Of a stretch of 64,000 nt of DNA, positions 34,263 to 46,249 are shown one piece after another. Below the pieces are notes generated by a model. The model was not told where the DNA came from, did no database searches, and was given only the letters and a program-made list of their open reading frames with translations. Positions within the stretch are counted from its first letter, which is position 1, and the number at the start of each line of letters is the position of its first letter. Position numbers and translations under genes: made by a program. Source of the stretch: Rhodeus uyekii (taxonomy: Eukaryota > Chordata > Actinopteri > Cypriniformes > Acheilognathidae); NCBI GenBank assembly GCA_037043235.1, contig JAWRVZ010000041.1, positions 251,001-315,000 of the forward strand, given 5' to 3'.

Positions 34263-37200
34263 ATGCTCCAGAATGGAAACTCACAGACGCACAACGCGGA
34301 CGCTTCCGAGCCAAAGCCCGAAGCGCAAAGCGAGGAGCCCGAAGCGAGCGAGAGCGAGAGCGCCGCGTCTCAGCCCGAGAACGAGTCCGCAGACACGGAC
34401 TCCACTCACTTCCCCCTGCCCGTCTTTCCCAAACTGGAAATCAAGCGTCATGCAGTGACTGATGACTACAAAGTCTCCAGTCAAGTGCTGGGTCTGGGTG
34501 TCAACGGCAAAGTAGTGGAGTGCTACAATAAGAAAACCGGGCAAAAGTGCGCGCTGAAGGTAAAGCACACACATGTAATGGGGATCCAGATGTCTGGATT
34601 TATAAGGGGAGACTTAACTCAACTGGTATAATACAGGTTTTCGGCCTGCTAGCATAATAATCCTTGTTCTAGTGTAATAATTGATGGTTTATTTTGAAAT
34701 GAGTAAACACAAAGGGGTAGATAACTAAATATGGACATTAACTTCTTTTCTCAATGAGATTATGGGTTAGACCAGGGGTCTGCAACTTTTAAAATCAAAA
34801 GAGCCATTTTGGCCTCTTTACTACCGAATAAAATTCACGGGAGCCACAAAACCTATGTGATCCCTAAAATTATAATAACACTGCATATAAAGGTTTATAT
34901 CCAGTTTGCAATGCATAAAATAACTAAAGCGTGTAGCATTTATGAAATCTCAGAACTACAAAAATAAAACTAATGACATTTTATTGCTGTTTGTGACAAT
35001 GGAAAACATCAAAATATTTCAAAAAAATTATGTAACAAGATTACTTCGATCTTGAAATTTAAGAGGTATACAATTAAAAAAAAAAAAATTAATAAAATGG
35101 CTTATTTATTGATTTCCATATATTTTTTTCAAAGCTAGACCCCTGGGTTAGACTATAGTTTATATGAAGTGATTTCAGGCAGAAATATTGGTTTCACTTT
35201 ATTTTGGTGGCACTTTTACTCAAAGTGACTTACATTGCATTCAAGGAACACATTGACATTCTAATCAGTTCTTGCTTTCCCTGGGAGTAGAACCCATGAC
35301 CTTGACGTTGCAAGCATCATACGCTACTGTTTGAGCTACTGGAAAACCAGAAAAGTATTAGCCTAGTAGACCGGTAGGATTGGAATTAGTTGACATGTAG
35401 TTGCAAAGTTTCTTATAGCCAGCAGAATGCCTGTTGAAGGATCATCACTGAAAGAGTTAGCAGATTTTAAGCAGACACTAATACTCTAATGAGAGTTAGT
35501 TGACATGTAGTTGCAAAGTTACTTATAGTCAACGCAACAGAATGTTTAAAATGGACCATCAAAATAGTGTTTCCCCAATATTTCATGTATGTAAAATCTT
35601 GAAAACATCCATTCTTTACCTGTGGCTCTCCTTGTTATGTATGACAGCTTTGACAAACCACAGTTTCAAACACAAGAATGGTTGCTGATTTTAATTGAAC
35701 TAGTTTTGTTTCAATAGCCAAAATAATTCCATCTTCACTTAAAGTTCGAGCAGCTGATGTCACAGAATAAATGTACTCGTATTAAGTGTCTCTATATGTA
35801 GGTGCATTGGCCGTCAGCGTACCTCGTGTAAAGAGTCACTAAGCCGAGGTTGCAAACACCATTCAGGTTCTTGGAAACTAGAGGGCCACCAGATCTGACT
35901 TGGCTCTTTAAGGAGATGAGGTGACACACAGCATTCAGGCAGTGCAATGGAAACATGTCACCCACGTGGGATCAGGGACATGGATTTACTGTCCAGCATA
36001 ATCCAGCTGGATCGAACAACTCATTATGCACATACAGTAGAGTAGAGAGAAGAAAACGGAGGGATAGTGCCATTTTTATTAATTAAGTTAGTTCTGCTGT
36101 TATATTATAAATATAAAAATGTAATAATTTTGAACCTGAATATAATAACTTAAAATGTATTGTTATTTAAATAAATAGTCATTAGAAATGTCAATTATAT
36201 ATTAATACATTAGTAATTATTTTGTGGGAAGAGTTTAAAGAGATGCACAACATCTGGTAATGATTACACATCTCACTTCTTTAATTTAGGAATTAATTAG
36301 TCAAAGGAACTTGTAAACTTCCCATTCCCCTTGTTGTTTTTCTGACCATCTGGTTTGGCGAGTCTGGACTGCACCTGTTCTTGTAGTGCTTTACAAGTTC
36401 ATGGAGGATACCTAACTTGGTTTAACAGCAACTGACCTGAAATAAATGTTCAATGTCTCATAAAGATTTGAAGTTAGGATTTGAATATGATCAGAGACTC
36501 ACCGGTTCTCACTTGCTCTCAGTTGGTATACCATCCCAAATATCTCTTGAGAGTGATAGGACCATTTCTCATTAATATGCTAATGACCCTGGTTAATGTA
36601 AATAAGCCGCTTTTGATGCTTGTTATACCGAGGGTTGTGTTGTAAGATATTGTGCTATCCTAAATGAATCTCTTTGTGCTGGAACACAATGAAAATCAAA
36701 CTGACCGGATCTCGTGAGTCATTCAGGTGTAATTTATTGCCCAATATCCTCTCGGCTTTTTAATCGCAGGGTAAACAGGCATAGGGTAGAACTGTCTATC
36801 TTGGCGAGCTTTTAATTAAGTAGCATGTTGACGGCTAAGTGTAATGAATGTGAGTATATGGGTACTGTTTAATCCACTCTGTTTAGCTGGACGGAAGCCA
36901 TCCTTTAAATCTAATTCATTTAATTCAATCTTGATTTCCCATATTGGACTTGAACGGCTGCCAACAAGGAAAAGATATCTTACGGCCTGATCGAACTCCT
37001 GAGATCTATTCATTACACTGCTATATCTATATTGCATCCGGCAAACCTTTACCTTGTATATAGTCCAGCGGTGGTTTTTGGTGCCTGAGATTTTGGTGTG
37101 TTCATTTAAAAACGTTTGTAAGATACGTGTGTATCTTAAAAGGTCAATTTATTTAAACTGCATGTATATTCTATATATCTAAATAGTTTAACATAACTAT

Positions 37201-37277
37201 TTCGGACTATATTATTATTATTATTACTATAATATTATTTCATGATTAATAATATTTTGAATATATATTATTATATA

Positions 37278-37328
<51 letters not shown>

Positions 37329-37845
37329 TATATATTTATTAGAGGACATCATTCTGTCATTATACTTATATTAGACAATTTATTAAATAATTTAATTATA
37401 TTACAAATAACGTACAGGTTATTAAGGAGTAATTTACAGCCAACAAATTTTGAATATGAATAAGTAATCATATATAATATCTTAATTTTGTCTAGATATT
37501 AGTGCTATCAAATTGATTAATCGTGATTAACAAAAGTTTGTGTTTACATAATATACGTATGCATACACATATATTTATATATATATATATATATATATTT
37601 ATATGTGTGTGTGTGTATGTATGCATACATACACACGTATATTATATAAACACAAACTTGTGTTAATATAATATATCTATATATCTATATAGTATTAGCA
37701 AACTTTGATTAGGATTAATAATTTTGATATTTTAAATATCTTTTTTAAAATATAATTTTGATATTTTAAAAATATATATATATATATATTATTATTATTA
37801 TTATTATATTAACAAAAGTTTTTTTTATAATACATATATATGCGT

Positions 37846-37917
<72 letters not shown>

Positions 37918-40900
37918 ACGCATATATATGTATACGCATATATATGTATTATAAAAAAAATATATATAATAATATATATATATATATATATATATCAAAG
38001 TTTGCTAATACTATATATATAGTATTAGCAAACTTTGATTAGGATTAATAATTTTGATAGCACTCAATATGTATATGTATAAATATAATCACACACACAC
38101 ACACTTAATCTGATAAAGTACCATGGTGATAATATGGCAAGGAAAGATGTGTGAGCCCTGTTCAAATGTCTTTCATCATTCCCATTGTGCAGCCAGCTCG
38201 ACTGGTTCATATTACAGCGCTGGCACTGCCACTCTCACTGTTAGGTGTTTGAGTTCATCTTTCTGGACAGATTCTACATTCAGAGTCCGGCCATTGTCCA
38301 GGATTCAGCCCTTGTTCCATCCCGGCATATTTCATAGTATGCCGTAAGGTTCATCTGGAAGACTCTTTATGTTTTCTATGCAAGGGGGTGGAAATGTATT
38401 CCCTAAGGGAGAAACAGAGAAGGCAGAGTGTGACGTGTTTGTAGAAGTTCATTATTTAGGAGGGTCCGTTTTATGCCGTAGTGGTTTATAAGGAAATCTG
38501 GGCTGTGAATTAAACTCGAACTGTGAACAGGGATTTTTACTACAGACCCAATAAACAGTATAAGATAAGAATAGTTTTTATAAAGCCGCTGCTGTGTAAT
38601 GCTGTGGTGTCATTTTCAAGGGTCTCATTTTAGACAGATCAGAGTGTCATGTTTCATGCGTTATCATAAAACATGGAAAGTAATATAAACACCCATGCGT
38701 GTGTCTGTTTGATCAAAAACCAAGTGTGAAATTATTACAATTACACTGCCCTCCGTTGAGACGCTTCAAATGACAAAACAGTCCAGAATGACAAAACCCC
38801 CACATATTTGTAAATGTTTCTGAGCTGAAACTGAAATGTGGTTTCTAGAAGATGTAATTCCCCACTCTGTTTTTAGTTGTGTACGTTTTTTTTTTTTTAA
38901 AGGAAATTGTGGTCAAAGAAACATTCTGGTTACATTGACTATTATAAATATTTTACACTAACTGTAAAAAATAGATGAGCATCATGAGGTTAAATGAAAA
39001 TATTTACTGAAAATATTTAATGTAACTACATCAATCTAGAATACACCAACAAATGTCATTTCAACGTATAAATAAACAACTAAATTTAAACGGTATGTGT
39101 CATTAGATGTTATATGCAAACAACATCCATCCATCCCATTCAAATGAATGACTCACTTAAACCTGTTATTTACTAAACAGAAACCAGGAGGAAGTATATA
39201 CACTTGCCTCGCAGTAAATTTTACTGCTGAGACTATTAAATCCTGACGCTGTAGATTCAGGAAATTAAACCTAGTCATAAAGCTTAAATAGTCATTGCTC
39301 AAACAGTCACAGTTACATCCATCATGCATGTTGCTATAAATTTCTACAGATGTGCTGATGAACTGTCTGTTGGAAATATTGTCTAAATTGATTGCTTTCA
39401 CTGTAAACACTATTTTGCATATTATCACTATCATACATATTATCACTGCCGTCAATTCAGACCATTGTACCCTGTAATATTACTGGAAAACTGTTTCAAA
39501 AGATCTGACTCAATTGTAAACATGGTGGCACATTGGCTAATGTTGTTGCACTGAATTCATGATGTAAACTAAACTAAATGAAAGAAACGTGAGTCGTGCT
39601 TGCCTGTGCAACGCTGCTTCAATGGGAGTGGCTGCTAGGCAGTTCCTAAGGGTTTTGAAGGGGTTAATATGCAGTTTCTAGGGTGTTAACTAACAAGGTG
39701 TTGGACCCAACAAGGTAAAGACTGCAGCCTGCTTGTGTGCCTCCGGAGATCTGTTACTGGCCCATATCCTTACTCTGGCCCTCTCACCCGGGTCACGGCA
39801 CCAAATGTAACCGGTAACATGGTTATTCGTACCGTAGTCTCTGGCGTGGGAGGCGGGCGCTCAAACAAGGAAGCTAAAGACAGCAGCCTCTAGCATCAGT
39901 CGCTAGAGCACCTCAGGATGAAGGGAGTGAGTTTTTCACACACAGCTATTACTACGACAGTTTTACAATGCAGGTCCTAATTTGTTCTGGGTTGTTGAGT
40001 AAACACGTGAATTAGGTGTGCGCAATAATAGAAATAGAAAACACCACTAATAAGTGTCTAACAAACGCATAAAATTACAGTGCTCTCATTCAAAACAGTA
40101 GATGCCACTTTTACGATATGCAGCAAAACCACTGCGCATGTGATTTATTGTGTGTGTGTGTTATCTGATACTCTCATGGTAATGAATCTTTCAGCCACAA
40201 CTTCTGTTCTGTGTTATTGTTGTAAAAGGAGTTTCCTGACGTCTCTTCCCCTGTGATTCTATAGAGTTTTTTTTTTTTTTTGTAGGTGGTTTCTGTATGT
40301 CTGAATCAGGACTGAACTATAAAAGTTACCCCAGTCAGTCATTTACAGCACTGTCCTTGAAACTCCTACCCACGGGCATCTCTGTTAAATGACTCAAACT
40401 GTCTTTCGGCTGCTGTTAGCCGGAAAGCAAACGCAATGAGCCTCTTTTTCACCCACCCACACACATATATACACACGCTGTGAACTTTTAGTCTATCAGA
40501 GACAGAGACAATGTGGGCGGGAGTCAAATCAAATTGAATGCAGTTCACTTCTCTGCAAGTGGTTCAAACAGCTTTTGGGCTTTAATTGATAGAAATTAAT
40601 ACCAGAACCACATTTCTGTGTACTTGCGTGTACAGCTGAACTTTTTAAAATGTGTAAATGAATATAGCAGATTTCTTTGCTATAGCGATTATGTTTCATA
40701 TTTAATTGCGTTCATTATATGGACAAAATCTACAGAATATCTTTTGTGCTCCACTGAATAAAGGTTCGAAATGATGAAAACAGTTTTTGAGTGCTCTCCT
40801 TTTAAGTGTGATTTTAAGTTAGTCTTTTTGTTGTAAACAGCTGCTGTGATGACAGTAAACTATTTCTGAAATTACTACAGTCAGTATCACGAGACATCAT

Positions 40901-41813
40901 GAGGTTATACTGGGAGTTACTGCAGCAGAAGCTTTCAGGCACCAAAAATACACTCTGATGGGACGCATGTGCAATGTCAAGGTCTCAGTCTGTTCCTGTC
41001 CACGCCGTGTGTGTGACATCACTCTTAGGGGGAGGTAGAGGACGGACACACCGAAAGACTATCTGTAAAGACTGCGTGGTAAATTGTATAAAATTAATAG
41101 AAATGTTCTTTTCTTCTATATGAAACGAGCTATTGCATAACTGTTCTTCTTTAATGGGCAGCAAACGCCTGGAAAGCGGTGAAGATTTAATAAAGCGTTG
41201 TTGAAGGTTGAAAACAGTTTAAGCTTCTTTGACAGCATCTGTCAAATTAGCACAGATGAAAAAGGGACACAGCTTTCAACAAAGCAGTTTTTTAAAATGT
41301 TTTATAAAGGTATAATAAAGTATTACATTAAACAGTATTTATATGACAAATATTATCTTATTAGTATGTTATTTAGCTTTTGTTTTGTATGAAAAAATGA
41401 TTGAATATTTAAATAAGTAAATATAAACCCATTCAAAAGTTTGCTCAGAAATATAGTCAAAATTGTAAAATATTATTGCATGTTTTAAAATGTAATTTTC
41501 AGCATCATTACTCCAGTCTTCAGTGTCACAAGATCCTTAAAAAAATCATTCTAATGTATTGATTTGCTGCTCAGAAAGCTTTTTTTTATTTTTATTATTA
41601 TTATCAATGTTGAAAACAGTTGTGGGATATGGGATCCATTTTTTCAGGATTTTTTGATGAATGGGAAGATTAAAAGAATCAAATTTATTTACATTCGTAA
41701 ATGTAACTTTTGATCACTTTAGTGCTTGTGAAATAAAATCATTAATTTCTTTTTTTTTAAACATACTGACTCAAACGTTTGAACAGTAGTATAATAAAAT
41801 AAAAATTAAAAAA

Positions 41814-41864
<51 letters not shown>

Positions 41865-43219
41865 TTTTTTAAAGAGACAGTCTACATCTTTTTCTTGTTT
41901 CGTTAGATTCTTTATGAGTGTCCCAAAGCCCAGAGAGAAGTGGAACTGCACTGGCGAGTATCCGGAGGGCCACATATAGTTCGGATCCTCAACATCTATG
42001 AAAACATGTATCGTGGGAAAAAATGTCTTCTCATAATTATGGAATGGTGAGTTCTTTCAGTGGTCATTTTTCATCATGCTTGGCTGCCAGAAATTGTACA
42101 GTTCTTTTTAAATAGTCCTTGACTAGTGACATTTCATTTTTATAAAGACAGGAAGAAAACTGTTTTTGTGAACAGTGAAATCTTGTGATCTTGTGTCATA
42201 GTCTTGCTCTGAATAAAGATTTCAGTTCTCCTTTTCACTAATATTACCTTATCGGCTTTTCCATTTCATTGTTGCTTGAGTAAAAGCAACCACAAGACTT
42301 TAAAAAAACAAAAACACCATAAAATAAATCAAACCATATAAAGGAAAAAAATAGCCAGTAGTCTTTATAGTAAAGAAGTCATGAATCATGACTTGGTACT
42401 TGCTTATTGCATGCTGTATTAAACAAAGTTAGACTGTAAATTCTCAAACTGAACTCTTCCAGTTTTTCATAGAGAACCTCAAAGCTAATAGACATGAACT
42501 CAAAGCCACAAAAGCTTGATTTGGATGCCGTGTGTTTAATCAAACAGTGGCTTTGAGTGCTGTATTAAGTGGCTGTGATGTGCTTTATCTGGGGTGACTG
42601 AGAGCGCTCTCCTCTCACTTACTCTCACTGCGAGTGTAAGTGCGTCACTCAGAGGAGCAGAGAGGGACTGGCATAGTCCGACATTCACAGACAAACGTGA
42701 CAAACGTTCTGGACTTTAATTAGAGCTCATTTCCTTGCTTTCGGACATTTTGGCAAATTTGTCGTTGTTGTGTTTTCACATGCTCGGCTGGGAACGGAAC
42801 TCTTATTGTGTTTGTGAATTTGTGCATTAAGCTGTATAATTAGAAAATGTGTGTGTGTGTTTTTCTCAGTATGGAGGGGGGAGAGCTCTTCAGCAGAATT
42901 CAGGCCAGAGGAGACCAGGCCTTCACTGAGCGAGGTGGGTTATCAGTTTTTTTTTTTTTTTTTTCATGTTTTCATGTTTTATGTTATTTTATAGTGTTAT
43001 ACAAACTGTATATTGTATATAACTGTGTGTATATAATCCTAAAACCTACCTGATTTATAATCTGTTTTCCTCATTGGGACAAAATGTGTTATAAAAACAA
43101 ATTACTGGTATTACTGTCTTTGTGGGGACATTTGGCCCTCATAATGTAGGGTTTACCAGGTCACACACACAAACACACACACACACACTCACTCAATCAA
43201 TCAATCAATCACTCACTCA

Positions 43220-43270
<51 letters not shown>

Positions 43271-43411
43271 GCACACATTCATACACACCCACACACACAC
43301 ACACTCACTCAATCAATCAATCACTCACTCACTCACTCACTCACTCACTCACTCACTCACACACACACTCAATCAATCAATCAATCAATCACTCACTCAC
43401 TCACTCACTCA

Positions 43412-43446
<35 letters not shown>

Positions 43447-43618
43447 GCACACATTCATACACACCCACACACACACACACTCTCTCTTACTCACTCACTC
43501 ACATACATACATACACACACACATACACTCACACTCACTCAATCAATCAATCACACACACACTCACTCGCTTACTCACACACTCACTCATCCACACACAC
43601 ACACACTCACTCAATCAA

Positions 43619-43690
<72 letters not shown>

Positions 43691-43698
43691 TCAATCAA

Positions 43699-43736
<38 letters not shown>

Positions 43737-44013
43737 TCAATCAATCAATCAATCAATCAATCACACACACTCATACGCACACACACACTCTCTCACTCAA
43801 TCAATCACACACACACAATCAACCACGCACACACATACATACACACACTCACTCACTCAATCAATCAATCAATCAATCACACACACACACTCTCTCTCTC
43901 ACTCACTCACACACCCACACACACACACACACTCAATCAATCAATCAACACACAAACTCACTCACTCACACAGTCACACACCCACCCACACACACACACA
44001 CTCAATCAATCAA

Positions 44014-44047
<34 letters not shown>

Positions 44048-46185
44048 TCACTTAACTAGTCTAAACCATAAATTCTATTGTCACCAATTTGTACATGATG
44101 ATAATGAAGCTTAAGAATTGAGTTAGTTAATTAACTATGAATATAGAGATGAAGTTAATTTAGTTTTTTATGAAGAGGAGAATATTTGCTAGCTATGAAT
44201 ATGATTAACGTTATGATCATGATTAGGTTAATTTACCTTGTAATTTCCGTTAGTTGTTAGTTAGTTACCGTAACAAAAAGGAATAAAGGTAATTTCCCAT
44301 GTGATTTAAATGCATTCTGAATATAATTTTCACTTCTAATCATGAAATGGCACTGGTGTGACATTGTATGACCTCTGTACCCGCAGAGGCCTCTGAGATC
44401 ATGAGAGACATCGGCTCAGCCATCCAGTATCTGCACAACATGGACATCGCACACAGAGACATCAAGGTAACGAATGAACCGTTTCATCATCCACAAGAAT
44501 AAGAGTAACATTGTATTCAAGTTATAGTTTGAGGAAACTGGCATAGTGCATTAAGAATCGATTATGTTCACAATATTATGAGCAAACTTCTGCCCTCCCC
44601 AGCCAGAGAACCTGCTCTACACGAATAAAGAAGACATTGGAATCCTCAAATTAACAGATTTCGGCTTTGCTAAAGAGACTTCACTGCATAACCTGTTACA
44701 GACGCCCTGCTACACCCCATATTATGTAGGTCAGTAAGATGAATATCATAAAAGGTACATGTATGCAGGTCTTTAAACATAGATTGTTGTAGTAGTAGAG
44801 TTATGGTAAATAGATATTGAAGAATAAGACTTGGTCTGCTGAAGTAATCGTATGATCGTTTCTCTAGCGCCGGAGGTTTTAGGCCCTGAGAAATATGACA
44901 AATCGTGTGATATGTGGTCTCTGGGCGTGATCATGTACATCCTGTGAGTATTGCCATTCTATATGTCAGCTTAAGTGTGAATTAAAGACTGGTGTACATT
45001 TGTTAGCTTCTATGGAACTAGCTGAAGCTGGTTTGTTCCTCTTTCTGCTACATGAAGGTTGTGCGGGTTCCCACCGTTCTACTCCAACACAGGACAGGCC
45101 ATTTCACCGGGTATGAAGCGGCGTATCCGCATGGGACAGTACGAATTTCCCAAGCCAGAGTGGGCTGATGTGTCTGAGGAGGGTAAGGCGCATTTTATGT
45201 GTGTTTTGCAACCATGTTGGCTCTTAACCACCAGAGGACAGTGTCGCTTTTGTTTTGATTGCCATTTCAATAACTACATGTAATCATTTGGACCTGTTTT
45301 ATTCAAGTATGTTTATGTTTTCTGTAATTCAAAGAATTTCTATAATGCAAAGTATAGTTTTTACAAATATATTTTTTATTTGCTTTATTCTCCTGTTTTG
45401 ATTTAATTGCCTTTTTTATTTTTTAAAGCATATATCATATATTCATGCAATTTTAAAGAACGAATATGTGTGTGTATGAATGTATATGCATATATATGTA
45501 TATGTGTGTGTGTGTGCGCACACACACACACACACAGATAGATAGATAGTAAGAGACAAAACAAAAAAATTGTTACACAATATGTAATCAAATATTAAAA
45601 ACAGTGATGTAGATAATGACCTGAAACAGTTATGTTCTTCTAACTAATGTAATATTATATCATATAATCATGTTCTTCTTACTATAATGTTCTCCTTCAG
45701 CCAAGCAGCTGATTCACCAGCTATTGAAGACTGACCCCAGTGAAAGAATGACCATTGAGCAATTCATGAACCACCCTTGGATCAATGTGAGTATTTCAGC
45801 TGATTTTGAGTTTCTTTGGATATAATTTCACTGCATCTATTCCAACACTCAGATGTTTCTTCCAGCGATCCATGGTGGTTCCCCAAACGCCGCTCCACAC
45901 CACACGGGTGCTCACGGAAGACAGCGAGATGTGGGACGAGGTCAAGGTGAGCGAAGGGTTGCACTGGCCATTGACAGAATTACAGAACTGGTTTATGATA
46001 ATATCAAATAACATTTCTGTATCTTGTTCATTTTATTTTCTGAATAAATAAATCTGATCTGAAATCAGGGCATTATAATCTGTAATACCATCCTGATCCT
46101 CAAGGAGGAGCCACATAACAAAATTACAGTAAAACAACTCTACGAAGTTCATTTGAATCATAGTAGCTTCATTGACAATAAAAAC

Positions 46186-46249
<64 letters not shown>

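Larger units (their letters stand above)
34560..41906 (+). other. mapkapk3: mapkapk3 intron 1 (7.3 kb)
   Basis: This long first intron separates the exon with the N-terminal extension and glycine loop from the rest of the kinase domain. Elements recognised are a hAT MITE (34773-35145), a SINE (35200-35350), an AT palindrome (37501-38064), an LTR/primer-binding-site remnant (39720-39960), a foldback repeat (41425-41790) and a TA/T tract (41815-41870). Elsewhere, notably 35350-37240, 38065-39700 and 39960-41420, I see only AT-rich unique-looking sequence. Confidence 0.7.

Noticed and set aside
43122..44114. 330-codon open frame rich in His-Thr, Ser-Leu and Asn-Gln
   Set aside because: It is the translation of CA, ACTC and AATC repeats inside mapkapk3 intron 3; the composition alone prevents stops.
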